From assembly GCA_016713535.1 (NCBI GenBank), contig JADJOY010000030.1, positions 62,001-126,000 on the forward strand: DNA of 64,000 nucleotides, read 5' to 3'. Position 1 is the stretch's first letter; every line of letters begins with the position of its first letter. The position numbers and the translations under genes are program-made. Of the stretch, positions 55,323 through 64,000 are shown one piece after another. Source of the stretch: Deltaproteobacteria bacterium (lineage in GTDB: Bacteria; JADJOY01). Under the pieces are notes generated by a model, which worked only from the letters and a program-made list of their open reading frames with translations, had not been told where the DNA came from and made no database searches.

Positions 55323-58300
55323 CGACTTCTGGGAAGTCCTGCCGGACGGCAAGAGCCAGCCGGTCCCGCGGCCCGTCATCACGATCCTCGGCGCCGGCAT
55401 CACCGGGCTCACCATCGCGCACGAGTGCGCGGAGCGCGGCTTCATCGTGCAGGTCATCGAGGCTCAACAGGCCGCAGGGGATGCGGGCGGCGTCGCGATC
55501 GGCGGGATCGCGAAGACGCAGTACGCGGTCGCGATCGACGGCGAGCGCTTCACGCGCCCGCCGGTGCCGCACCTACCGTGGCTCACGATCGGTCGAGACG
55601 ACGATCGCGGGAACTTTCACCCCTACTCCGAGGGCGCGGCCGACGCTCGCGGGGTGACGAACGCTCGGAAGATCGAGGTGATCGCGGAACGACTCGTGGC
55701 GTACACCGGAGCGCTCGACGTGTTCGGGAAGGCCGCGGCGCCGCTCGAGGTGGTCATCGTCGGCCTCCACGACGACGAGCGGCTCGTCGATCCGGTCGCT
55801 GGCAGTCTCGAGGTCGCCGTCGAGCGGGTGTCGGAGGCCCTGAAGCTGGCGCTCGGAGCGACCAAGCGCCTCACGATCGATCACAGGATCGAGCGCCTCG
55901 ATCCGCACGCCGTCCCGCCCGGCGACCCCCGCCCCGGGTGGCGCATCGAGGTGCGGCCGGTGGTCGACGGCGTGGTGCTGCCGGGGGATCACGGCTACCG
56001 GTTCTTCCCGGCGTTCTACCGCCACGTCTTCGACACCATGCGCCGAACCACGGTGTTCGAGGGCGACGAGGCGACGCCGCGCACCACCTTCGACAACCTG
56101 GTCCCCACCCTCGACATCTCGGTGGCGCGCGAGAACGGCCGCTCCACCCACGACATCGTCAAGAAGCGCGCGCGTTCCCTCGAGGACGTGCGCTCGCTCT
56201 TCGAGTCCGTCGGTACAGGCCTCGGTTGGTCGCTCAAGGACATGGTCCGGTACGGCTACTTCGTCCTCAAGTACCTGACCTCGTGCACCGAGCGCCGCAC
56301 CGAATACGAGACCGGCCGCTACGAGGAGCGCCTGCGCAACGACCTCGGTCTGCCGCGCGTGAACCCGACGCGCACGTGGTTCGATTTCATCATGGGTCGC
56401 GCCGACGTCTCCAAGGGCTACCCGTACGCGGAGGACTTCCTCAAGCACCTGCGCTCGACGTCGCAGGCGCTGATCGCGATGTCGGAGCAGGAGGTGGACA
56501 TCCAGACCTTCGGCAACGTCCAGATGCAGCTCCTCCTCGACCACGTCCGGACCGGTGACGACACGGACATGACGCTCAACGGACCGACCACCGAGGCGTG
56601 GCTCCGGCACTGGAAGAGTCACCTTCGCCACCTCGGCGTGCGCTTCTTCCCGGGAACCGTCCGGAAGCTGGTGCTCGACGAGCGCGGAGAGCTCTTTCCG
56701 GAGGTCGTGGACGCCGATTCGGGCGAGACCGTCTCGCTCGGACCGTCCGCCGACGCCACGCACGAGCGGCGGTGGCGGGACGAGACGGGCGCGCACGGCT
56801 TCCTCGTGCCGTGCGCGGACCAAGATGGCTCGGACGACGTCAGTGGCAAGACCGTCACCGACCCACACCGAAGCTACTACTGGGCGAGCGCGCTCGCTCT
56901 CGACGAGCTCTGGCTGTTGCTCGCGGCGGTGGAGTCGAACCGCACCGCGGTGACCGCGGACGTCGCGATCGTCCACCTCGCGAACGGGGTGTTCGAGGCG
57001 ACCGGGACGCACGCGCTGCGAGACGGGAAAGACCGCTACGAAGCGGACGACAGGGCCGGCGTGATCCTGGCGTACAGCGCCGCTCCGAACGCCGGCGCCG
57101 GCACCCCGGCGGGTGACCTGATCGTCACGCGCCTCTCCGACAAGAAGCAGGCGCTCGAGGCGTTCCCGGGAAAGGCCGACTTCGACCTGCACCTCGTGAC
57201 GACGGCCGCTGGCAAGAAGTGCGCGGTGCTCTGCGAAAGTGGGCTGCTCGATCGCAAGGCCGACTTCGAGGCGGTGGGGCTCACCGTCGCCACCATCGAC
57301 GCGCGCATCTTCGGCTTCCTCTATTCGCGTGGCGCGAGGCGCGACTTCGAGCCTTACGACCCGGTCGTCGCGGACATGCAGGCGGGGCTCGGTCCCTCCT
57401 TCCGCCAGCTCAACCGCTGGCGCCTCAAGACCGAGCGCGACTCCGGCAAGCGCTGGCGTGCCGGCGAAGGCAAGCCCGCCGGGCACTTCATGCGCGGCTA
57501 CACCTTCCGAGACTTCTCCGGCCTGCAGTACTTCTGGGACTTCGACTTCAAGTTCAACCAGGGCCACAGCTACTTCCCGGACTCGGAGTACGGGCTCAGC
57601 TCGATCTCGCAGCCGCAGTTCTGGAAGCACGTCTCGTACAAGGGCTACCGCAGCATCGTCTCGTTCGACGTCGGCAACCTCTACCGCGGCTACCGCACCT
57701 CGCTGGCGCTCGCGGACCGCTACCGCGCGAACCCGAAGACCCGCTTCGTGCCGCATCCCGTGAGTGCCTGGAACAGCACGCGCGAGGAGCTCGACCTGCG
57801 CGTGTGGGACCAGATGAAGCGCGGCATGCGCGAGAACTTCGCTGACCGGCTGCCGCAAGCCCGCTACGTCCACGTCGACGACTTCCTCGAGTACGGCCGC
57901 CGCGACGGTCAGGTCCTGCCCGTCCGCAACCGCGCCCCGTTCCTGATCAACGCGCCCGGACAGTGGCAGCACGATCGCCCGACGCGCACCGGTTACGGAC
58001 CCACCATGATCGGGGACCCGTCCGACACGGGCGCCTGGTACCTGCTTCCGCAGACCCTCGACTGGTACGAGGTCAACAACCGTCGCTGGGTGGTCGCCGG
58101 GCCGCACATGAAGACGTTCACGCGCATGACCACCATGGAGGCGGCGAACGAGTCGGCGCGCCACGCGGTCAACCGGATCCTCCACCACATGGGCTTCGAG
58201 CTCGATCGCAACGACCGCGTGCGCCCCGGGTTCGCCACCTCCGGCCTCTTTCTGGGCGACTTCTGTCCGATCTGGAACATGGTCGACCACGAGCTCCCGG

Positions 58301-58743
58301 ACCTCGAGAGCCTCAAGCGCATCGACAGGCGCCTGCTCGACGGCGGGCTTCCGCACTTCGTGGACATCCTCGACCTCGAACCGCAGATGGAGGCGATCCT
58401 CGCCTCCCTGGAGATGGCCGACGGCGCCGTGGACATGGCCAAGGCGATCGGTGCGATCGTCGGTCAGCTCGGCAAGCTCAAGCTGCCGAAGGGTGGCGGG
58501 GTGCTGGCCGATCGCGCGGGAAAGCAGCTCGAGAAGGACTGGCACGTGCCGAACCTGCTCGGGCTCGTCGGTCGATTCTTCGACCCCGGCGCGATCTCGA
58601 GCGCCGCGGCGGAAGGGCCTCGGGGCTTCGCGCGCGAGATGCTGAAGGCCGTGCGCAAGGTGGACCCGGAGACACGCTCCAACGCCGGACCGTTGCTCAA
58701 GGCGGCCGAAGCCATCCTCGGCAACCTGTCCGGAGACGACTGA
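55300..58743 (+). CDS. Very large FAD-dependent oxidoreductase (phytoene desaturase/hydroxysqualene dehydroxylase-like)
   Basis: 1147 residues, GTG 55300 after AGGGAGAA. The FAD motif ITILGAGITGLTIAHECAER lies at residues 27-46. HGYRFFPAFYRHVFDTMRR (about 230) and the C-terminal MTTMEAANESARHAVNRILH (about 945) are the FAD/substrate signatures of carotenoid-desaturase and hydroxysqualene-dehydroxylase-like enzymes, which normally have 430-550 residues. Here two segments are added. Residues about 115-215 (LEVVIVGLHDDERL, VAVERVSEALKLALGATKRL) recall an OmpA-like fold. About 480-760 has no recognised family. A helical tail of about 150 residues follows (IGAIVGQLGKLKLPKGGGVL). No transmembrane helix is seen. 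It is the last gene of the operon and probably the oxidising enzyme of an undescribed lipid pathway. Confidence 0.8.
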   Translation: MTNPTPRDDFWEVLPDGKSQPVPRPVITILGAGITGLTIAHECAERGFIVQVIEAQQAAGDAGGVAIGGIAKTQYAVAIDGERFTRPPVPHLPWLTIGRDDDRGNFHPYSEGAADARGVTNARKIEVIAERLVAYTGALDVFGKAAAPLEVVIVGLHDDERLVDPVAGSLEVAVERVSEALKLALGATKRLTIDHRIERLDPHAVPPGDPRPGWRIEVRPVVDGVVLPGDHGYRFFPAFYRHVFDTMRRTTVFEGDEATPRTTFDNLVPTLDISVARENGRSTHDIVKKRARSLEDVRSLFESVGTGLGWSLKDMVRYGYFVLKYLTSCTERRTEYETGRYEERLRNDLGLPRVNPTRTWFDFIMGRADVSKGYPYAEDFLKHLRSTSQALIAMSEQEVDIQTFGNVQMQLLLDHVRTGDDTDMTLNGPTTEAWLRHWKSHLRHLGVRFFPGTVRKLVLDERGELFPEVVDADSGETVSLGPSADATHERRWRDETGAHGFLVPCADQDGSDDVSGKTVTDPHRSYYWASALALDELWLLLAAVESNRTAVTADVAIVHLANGVFEATGTHALRDGKDRYEADDRAGVILAYSAAPNAGAGTPAGDLIVTRLSDKKQALEAFPGKADFDLHLVTTAAGKKCAVLCESGLLDRKADFEAVGLTVATIDARIFGFLYSRGARRDFEPYDPVVADMQAGLGPSFRQLNRWRLKTERDSGKRWRAGEGKPAGHFMRGYTFRDFSGLQYFWDFDFKFNQGHSYFPDSEYGLSSISQPQFWKHVSYKGYRSIVSFDVGNLYRGYRTSLALADRYRANPKTRFVPHPVSAWNSTREELDLRVWDQMKRGMRENFADRLPQARYVHVDDFLEYGRRDGQVLPVRNRAPFLINAPGQWQHDRPTRTGYGPTMIGDPSDTGAWYLLPQTLDWYEVNNRRWVVAGPHMKTFTRMTTMEAANESARHAVNRILHHMGFELDRNDRVRPGFATSGLFLGDFCPIWNMVDHELPDLESLKRIDRRLLDGGLPHFVDILDLEPQMEAILASLEMADGAVDMAKAIGAIVGQLGKLKLPKGGGVLADRAGKQLEKDWHVPNLLGLVGRFFDPGAISSAAAEGPRGFAREMLKAVRKVDPETRSNAGPLLKAAEAILGNLSGDD

Positions 58744-58779
58744 GCGCCGGCCGAGCCACCGCTCGACCGGCGGCGGCCG

Positions 58780-61700
58780 TCACCGTCTCGCGGGCGGCAT
58801 CAGGAGGTCGGCGAGCCGTGCCCCGGCCGCCACCTCCTGCGCGGCGAACCAGACACTGGCGCGAGCCCGGGTGCGGTGGGCGTCGTCCTCGTCGGTGAGC
58901 AGCCCGGCGAGGTGGAGCTCGGCGCTGCGGGCGTGCAGCTCCATGTGCACCGCGTCGTATCGGTCGATCGCCTCGCGCCACAGCCGCACGGCACGGGCGC
59001 GGTCGCCGCGCGCCTCGGCGATCCCCGCGCGCAAGCTCTCCGCGAGTGGCGGCGCCGCGGGGAGCGGGAGGCCTCGCAAGGTGCTGGCGTCGCGCGCGGC
59101 ACGACGCAAGAGCCGCCGCGGTCGCCACCGCGCGAGCCCGGCGGGCGGCGCGAGGTGGCTGGCGGCCGCGGCCACCGCGATCCGTCCCCGCAGGTGGAGC
59201 ATCTCCATCCGCACGGCGGCCACCGCCAGGAACTGCGCCGCCTTCAGGCCCGGCCACGCTTCGGTGAGCACTCGCCACGCGTCCCACGGCCGGCCGTCGT
59301 AGAGGTGTGCCTGGGTCACGGCGAGCAGATGGTGATAGTGCTGGAAGAAGAACCCGTCGCGCGGCCAGGACGCGATCGCGCCGTCGGCCTCGGCGAGCGC
59401 ACGCTCGGGCGCATCGGCGGCGAGGTGGCGGAGCGCGGGCAGGCCCATCCGGTAGATGTTGGCCGCGAACTGGTCGCCGCGATCGAGCGCCGCGTCCAGC
59501 ACGCCGTCCACGCGCGCGGCGAGGCTCGTGAGGTCGCCCCGGTACGCGAGCGCCGCGAGCAGGAAGATGTTGGTCACCGCGACCTCCCACTCGGCTCCCA
59601 CGCATTGCAGCCGGTAGGTCTCGATCGCGCGCTCGGCGGCCTCGATCGACGACTTCCAGTCGGTCGAGAGCCAGTGCACGACCGCTTCGCACGAGAGCTG
59701 CCACGCGCGGTCGTACGGGCGTCCGGTCTCGTCGGCGAGGCGTCGCACCTCACGCAGGATCCGCAGCGAGCGCTCGCGCAGGCGCGGGTGGATGCGGAGC
59801 TCGAACGCCGCTTCGTAGGCCAGCGACCGCAGCACGCGCGACGGTTCACCGGCCGTGAGCGCCTCGCGCAGGTGGCGGACGCCGACCACGTCGGGCGCCG
59901 TGTTGTCCACGAAGGCGATGCTCGTGGACGCGGCCCACAGCGTGTCGAGCCGCGCCAGGATGGCCGGCTCGATCTCCGCCTCGTCGCGCCGCTCGAAGCG
60001 GAAGCCGCCCGCCACCGCCCGGGCTCGATTCCACATCGCGGATGCGATCGCGCGCGGAACGCTCGCCGGAACCTCGATGGCGAGCGCCGCGAGCACCTCG
60101 CGCATCAGCGCGCGACCACGCTCGACCTCGCCGGCGTGCAGGTACTGCTCGGCCGCGAGCCGGCGCAGCGTCACGTCGTCGGGCCCCACGTCGCCGCGCG
60201 GCGCGCCGAGCCGGGCGGCCTCCTCGTAGACCGCGCCGGCCCTGGCGCCGCGTCCGCCGAACGCCAGCGCGCGCGCGAGCCGCACCCGCAGCGCCCGACC
60301 TTCGCCATCGGCGGCCAGCTCGAGCCGCAGCTCGTAGAGCTCTGCCGCCTGGTCGAAGGCGAGCGCCGCCTCGGCGCGCTCCGCCGCGAGGCGCGCGTAG
60401 CTCGTGGCGAGCGCGCGTTCGCCGGCCTCGATCAGGTGCCCGACCAGCCGCCCGGGATTCTCGCCGCCGCGCTCGATCAGGGCGTCCACCAGCTGGCGGT
60501 GTCCGTCGCGCAGCGCGGCGGGAGCGAGCTGCGCCACGATCGTCTCGCGGAGGCGGTCGTGGAAGCACACCAGGGCGCGCTCGCCGCCGAGCGTGGTGGC
60601 GCGCAGGAACTGGCGCTTGACCAGGTCGTAGACGAGCACGCCCGCGCTCCCGGGGACGCGCGCGGCGCGCAGGATGACGTGCTGCTCGAGGGGCGCGCCC
60701 GCGACCGCCGCGGTCTCGACGATCGCTCGCTCCGCGGCCGAGAGCTCGGCGAGGCGCTCCGCGATCAGCTCGGCGACGATGTCGGCGGGGCGGGAGCCGT
60801 GCCGCACGAGTCCGCGCCTGAGCGCGCGAGCGATCTCGTTCGCGAAGAACGGCAGTCCACCCGACTCGCGCGCCAGCGCGGCGAGATCGACCGCCATCCC
60901 CGGAGGCCGAGGGCCCGCGATGCGCTCGATGAGCTCGCGCGCAGGCTCGTCACCGAGCGGCTCCAGGTCGAGGGTGGTCACGTCGACCTCGTCGCCGAGG
61001 ACCTGACGGGAGTCGAGCGCTTCGAGGAGCGGGCTCGCCCGTGGCGCTTCGCTGCGATGGGAGAGGATCAGCAGCATCGCGGGAGCCCGTGGCCCTCGCG
61101 CCAGCTCGCGCAGCAGCGCCGCGCTGTCCGCGTCTCCCCACTGCAGGTCGTCGATCCACATCACCAGACGCTGGCGAGCGGCCACGCGCGCGAGCAGCTC
61201 CTTGAGCGCCGCGAAGCCTTGCCGCCGACGCTCCTGCGGCTCGACCGCCTGCACCGAGGGCGCGGCCCCGCGCAGCACCGTCGCCGCCGCCAGCACCGGG
61301 AAGAGCTGGATCAGCGCGTCCGCCTGGAGCGGGACGAACGCCTGCGCAAGGTCGCGCGGCAGTCGACCGAGGAAGCGGCTCAGCTCGTCGACGATCTGGT
61401 CGAAGGCGCGGTACGGCACCGACTCGTGCGGATGGCAGCGGCTGCGGAGCACGAGCGTCGAGCGGGTGGTGACGTGGCGTCGCAGGAAGCGTCGGATGAG
61501 CTCCGACTTGCCGACTCCGGAGACTCCGCGGATCCGCACCACGACGGCGCCCTCGGCGCTCACCCGCCGCGCCGCTCGCGCGAGGACCTCGAGCTCGGCG
61601 TCCCGGCCCACGAACGGCGCGCTGGTGGCGGGCTCGGGCCCGAGCCCATCGGCTGCCGTCGCGCCCCGAGCCGGAGAATCGGGCGGCGCGTCCGACCCGA

Positions 61701-62637
61701 GCCCGCGCGCGAGCGAAGTGGGGAGCGTCAGCTCGATCGAGGTCGTGCCGAACGCCGGCGTCGCGTACGGGTCGCGGAGGGGGTGAACGTCGCCGCGCAC
61801 GGCGCTCACGATCGCGGCGCCGTCGGGGCGCGTGTCGGGATGGGGATCGAGCAGGGCCTCGACCAGCCGGTCGAGGGCCGGCGCAGTGGCGGGCGCGAGG
61901 GCGCTCGGAGGGCGTGCGAGGCCGCGCTGCTGGTCGCTGATGAGCTGGGGCCAGGAGCCGTCGAACGGCAAGCAGCCGGTCAGGGCCTCGAAGAGCATCA
62001 CGCCGACCCCGTACCAGTCGGTGGCCGGAGTGAGGGGACGCCCGAGCGCCTGCTCGGGCGACATGTAGTGAGGGGGCCCGACGGCGTCGACCGAGTGGTC
62101 GCCGCCGTGGATGAACGCGAGCCCGAAGTCGAGGAGCACGACGCGCCCTGTGGGAGTGACCAGCACGTTCGACGGCTTGACGTCGCGGTGCAAGAGACCC
62201 GCCGCGTGAATGGTCGAGAGGCCGGCGACGAGCTGAGGAATGGTCGCCGCGAGCCGCTCCGCGAGCGTGCCGTGCGTGCTGCGGCCGACGTGCTCGCCGC
62301 GGCGCACGAAGTCGACGAAGGGCTCGCCGTCCACGACCTCCATCGTGAAGAGCGCCTGGTCGCCGTCCACCACGAGCTCGTAGAGCTTCGCCAGGTTGGG
62401 GTGCGCCAGGTCGGCCACCGAGCGGAACTCCTGCTTGAGCCGGAGCAGGTCGCGGACGTCGACCTTGCGCAGCGTCTTGACCGCGACCTCGGCGCCGAGC
62501 TCGCGGTCGAACGCGCGATAGACGATCCCCATCCCGCCCGCGCCGAGCTCGCCGCGGAGGTCGAAGCGGTCGGGAAGCCCGGCGAGCACGTGCAGCCCCG
62601 CGGGCGTCGCGTTCCAGGAGGGGTCGCGTGCGCGCAT
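58780..62637 (-). CDS. Ser/Thr protein kinase with AAA/NB-ARC-like ATPase and helical-repeat tail
   Basis: 1285 residues, start ATG 62635-62637. The kinase domain (about 25-290) has the Gly loop [14 protein letters not shown], Lys in [16 protein letters not shown] and LLDFGLA, then [13 protein letters not shown]. After a linker comes an AAA/ORC-type ATPase ([20 protein letters not shown]; Walker [15 protein letters not shown]; Walker [15 protein letters not shown]). The C-terminal half (about 780-1285) is made of TPR-like helices ([20 protein letters not shown]). No membrane helix is present. Such hybrid kinases are numerous in myxobacteria; the signal and substrate are unknown. It is convergent with the FAD oxidoreductase gene, leaving only 36 bases. 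Confidence 0.93.
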   Translation of the reverse strand: MRARDPSWNATPAGLHVLAGLPDRFDLRGELGAGGMGIVYRAFDRELGAEVAVKTLRKVDVRDLLRLKQEFRSVADLAHPNLAKLYELVVDGDQALFTMEVVDGEPFVDFVRRGEHVGRSTHGTLAERLAATIPQLVAGLSTIHAAGLLHRDVKPSNVLVTPTGRVVLLDFGLAFIHGGDHSVDAVGPPHYMSPEQALGRPLTPATDWYGVGVMLFEALTGCLPFDGSWPQLISDQQRGLARPPSALAPATAPALDRLVEALLDPHPDTRPDGAAIVSAVRGDVHPLRDPYATPAFGTTSIELTLPTSLARGLGSDAPPDSPARGATAADGLGPEPATSAPFVGRDAELEVLARAARRVSAEGAVVVRIRGVSGVGKSELIRRFLRRHVTTRSTLVLRSRCHPHESVPYRAFDQIVDELSRFLGRLPRDLAQAFVPLQADALIQLFPVLAAATVLRGAAPSVQAVEPQERRRQGFAALKELLARVAARQRLVMWIDDLQWGDADSAALLRELARGPRAPAMLLILSHRSEAPRASPLLEALDSRQVLGDEVDVTTLDLEPLGDEPARELIERIAGPRPPGMAVDLAALARESGGLPFFANEIARALRRGLVRHGSRPADIVAELIAERLAELSAAERAIVETAAVAGAPLEQHVILRAARVPGSAGVLVYDLVKRQFLRATTLGGERALVCFHDRLRETIVAQLAPAALRDGHRQLVDALIERGGENPGRLVGHLIEAGERALATSYARLAAERAEAALAFDQAAELYELRLELAADGEGRALRVRLARALAFGGRGARAGAVYEEAARLGAPRGDVGPDDVTLRRLAAEQYLHAGEVERGRALMREVLAALAIEVPASVPRAIASAMWNRARAVAGGFRFERRDEAEIEPAILARLDTLWAASTSIAFVDNTAPDVVGVRHLREALTAGEPSRVLRSLAYEAAFELRIHPRLRERSLRILREVRRLADETGRPYDRAWQLSCEAVVHWLSTDWKSSIEAAERAIETYRLQCVGAEWEVAVTNIFLLAALAYRGDLTSLAARVDGVLDAALDRGDQFAANIYRMGLPALRHLAADAPERALAEADGAIASWPRDGFFFQHYHHLLAVTQAHLYDGRPWDAWRVLTEAWPGLKAAQFLAVAAVRMEMLHLRGRIAVAAAASHLAPPAGLARWRPRRLLRRAARDASTLRGLPLPAAPPLAESLRAGIAEARGDRARAVRLWREAIDRYDAVHMELHARSAELHLAGLLTDEDDAHRTRARASVWFAAQEVAAGARLADLLMPPARR

Positions 62638-62812
62638 CGTCGTGTCGGTTCCGCGGCTCCGCTCGACCGGGCGCGATCGTAGACCGGGGGGGGGCGCGGG
62701 AAAAGCCGCGCCGCGCCACGGGCTAGTCCGGAGCGCCACGCATTGACCGCGGCGCGCCGCCGTTCCTACGATCGAACGGCGTGGTTCGCAGCGGACGCGC
62801 GGGAGGGGAGAC

Positions 62813-64000
62813 ATGAGGCATCGGCTCGGAGGGCGAGGATCGCTCGTGTGTGCGCTGGCTGCGATGCTCGCCGCCGCGGCGCCGGCGCCGGCGGCGCCGT
62901 ACGGCATCAACGCGCACGTGCCGGACGCGGCGCGGCTCGATCGCGCGGCGCAGGCGGGGATCGGCTGGATCCGCTGCGACTTCAACTGGACCATGCTCGA
63001 GCCCGCCCAGGACCAGTTCGCCTGGGCGATCTTCGATCAGCTCGTCGCGCTGGCGAACGCACGCGGGCTCCAGATCTACGCGACGATCGCGTACACGCCG
63101 TCGTGGGCGAACGGCGGCCAGGGCGGCAACGTGCCGCCCTCGAATCCGGCCGACTGGTACGCCGCGGTGTTCCAGATCGTGAGTCGCTACAAGGGCTCGG
63201 TACACCACTGGGGGATGTGGAACGAGCCGAACCTGGGTGATTTCTGGAGCGGCACGCGTACCCAGTACATCCAGGACATCCTCGTGAACGGCGCCGCCGC
63301 GGTGAAGGCCGCGGATCCCACCGCGCTGGTCGCGGGGCCCGATCTCGCGCACTTGAACTCGGGGAAGTGGGACCAGTGGCTCCGCGACGTGCTGCTGCAG
63401 GCCGGCGGCTCGCTCGACATCGTCACCCACCACCAGTACTCGGACGACGCGTACGGGACGCTCGACGCCCTCGACGGTCCCCTCAACGTCGCGAGCGTCA
63501 AGAAGATCATCGACGCGAACGGCGGCGGCTCGAAGCCGTTCTGGCTCACCGAGACCGGCTGGACCTCGAACGAGGTCGGCGAGCCCGATCAGGCGGACTT
63601 CTACCTCGAGCTCCTCGACGGCATGAACGCGCGTCCGTGGTGGCAGCGCATCTTTTTCTACGAGCTCATGGACGACCCCAACATCACCTCCAAGTGGGGG
63701 GTGCTGCGCAGCGACCTGAGCGCGAAGGAGAGCTACGCCGCGTACGCGGATCTCGTCGCGCTACGGCCGAACGGCGGGCGCCAGGCTCTTCCCGGTGGCG
63801 GCGCGACCTGGGAGGCGGAGAGCCAGCTCAACCACCAGGTCGGCCACGCCGACGGCTCGGCGTGGACCGCGACACCCGCCCTCGATCCGCAGGGCTACCT
63901 CGCGTTCGGGCCGTACACCACGGCGCTCCCGGGAGGGCTCGTGCTCGAGGCGCGCTTCCGGCTGCGCTCGTCGGTGGCGGGAGGTGCCGCAACCGTCGCG
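62813..64000 (+). CDS. Secreted GH39-like glycoside hydrolase (3' end outside window)
   Basis: 396 residues seen, no stop before the window edge. ATG 62813 follows GGGAGGGGAGAC. The signal peptide (LVCALAAMLAAAAPAPAAP) has no lipobox, so this one may be freely secreted. The barrel starts PYGINAHVPDAARLDRAAQA and GIGWIRCDFNWTMLEPAQ. The acid/base is Glu138 in WGMWNEPNLGDFW and the nucleophile Glu247 in FWLTETGWTSNE, the clan GH-A pattern closest to GH39 and related families. At about residue 330 a second domain begins (ATWEAESQLNHQVGHADGSA), probably a carbohydrate-binding beta-sandwich. The substrate is likely a plant or microbial beta-glycan or xyloside; not deducible further. Confidence 0.9.
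   Translation, partial: MRHRLGGRGSLVCALAAMLAAAAPAPAAPYGINAHVPDAARLDRAAQAGIGWIRCDFNWTMLEPAQDQFAWAIFDQLVALANARGLQIYATIAYTPSWANGGQGGNVPPSNPADWYAAVFQIVSRYKGSVHHWGMWNEPNLGDFWSGTRTQYIQDILVNGAAAVKAADPTALVAGPDLAHLNSGKWDQWLRDVLLQAGGSLDIVTHHQYSDDAYGTLDALDGPLNVASVKKIIDANGGGSKPFWLTETGWTSNEVGEPDQADFYLELLDGMNARPWWQRIFFYELMDDPNITSKWGVLRSDLSAKESYAAYADLVALRPNGGRQALPGGGATWEAESQLNHQVGHADGSAWTATPALDPQGYLAFGPYTTALPGGLVLEARFRLRSSVAGGAATVA

Noticed and set aside
53765-58743. Classical carotenoid cluster
   Set aside because: CrtC-like and desaturase-like genes are present, but phytoene synthase and lycopene-type genes are missing and the flavoprotein is far too large.

Overview
The window is about 70% GC and densely coded on both strands. 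It looks like a Myxococcota or 'deltaproteobacterial' chromosome. The pointers are: a mitochondrial-type (spdEFG1-like) EF-G, a B12-binding radical SAM protein fused to DUF2344, a eukaryote-style Ser/Thr kinase with an AAA ATPase and a long TPR-like tail, many Gly/Ser-rich lipoproteins, an HMG-CoA synthase and a bacterial cycloeucalenol cycloisomerase homologue. This placement is inference; no rRNA or tRNA gene was found to test it.

Layout. 0-5.1 kb: translation and replication genes (fusA cut by the left edge, polA). 5.5-9.9 kb: a membrane LuxR-type regulator followed base-to-base by a GAF-PAS-PAS sensor, a membrane dipeptidase lipoprotein, an orphan gene and a glucose dehydrogenase fragment. 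10-16.3 kb: periplasmic Cu/Zn SOD, GH1 glycosidase, PNPOx-like protein, and a B12 radical SAM protein coupled to a TVP38/DedA-type membrane protein. 16.6-19.8 kb, minus strand: HMG-CoA synthase, a CTP-synthase glutaminase-like protein and a cycloeucalenol cycloisomerase homologue, an isoprenoid/sterol-flavoured set. 20-27 kb: CBS protein, GH5 lipoprotein, a fused rRNA methyltransferase/pseudouridine synthase split by an inserted palindromic repeat, YihY, glgC. 27.1-28.95 kb: an array of six composite GC-rich repeats. 29-31.6 kb: TIGR03960-type radical SAM. 31.9-36.1 kb: two long related direct repeats bracketing a two-gene TPR-like/RhuM unit. 36.2-41.6 kb: FGE-domain lipoprotein, SDR, VOC, MaoC and CitE genes, nearly all carrying single-base frame breaks. 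41.7-50.4 kb: P-loop GTPase-like protein, GNAT, beta-propeller lipoprotein, TPR protein, GH92, FadL-like porin. 50.6-58.7 kb: Rieske protein, polyprenyl synthetase, two proteins of unknown family, CrtC-like lipocalin, SCP2-like protein and a 1147-residue FAD oxidoreductase, mostly with overlapping starts and stops. 58.8-64 kb: the kinase and a GH39-like secreted glycosidase cut by the right edge.

Two themes stand out. First, lipid/isoprenoid chemistry: HMGS and cycloeucalenol cycloisomerase at 16.6-19.8 kb, and a tightly packed operon around 51-58.7 kb whose members look like a prenyl chain synthase, a CrtC/AttH-type lipocalin, a lipid carrier and a desaturase-like flavoprotein, with no terpene cyclase or phytoene synthase. 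This operon is the best candidate for an undescribed pathway. Second, the intergenic space is colonised by hairpin-rich repeats of several families. One copy has landed inside a gene; the largest clusters lie between convergent genes.

Caution on quality: at least a dozen conserved genes carry isolated one-base indels, several in G or C homopolymers (polA, HMGS, citE-like, TPR). Sequencing or assembly error explains most of these better than true pseudogenes, except where a repeat insertion or a large deletion is visible.
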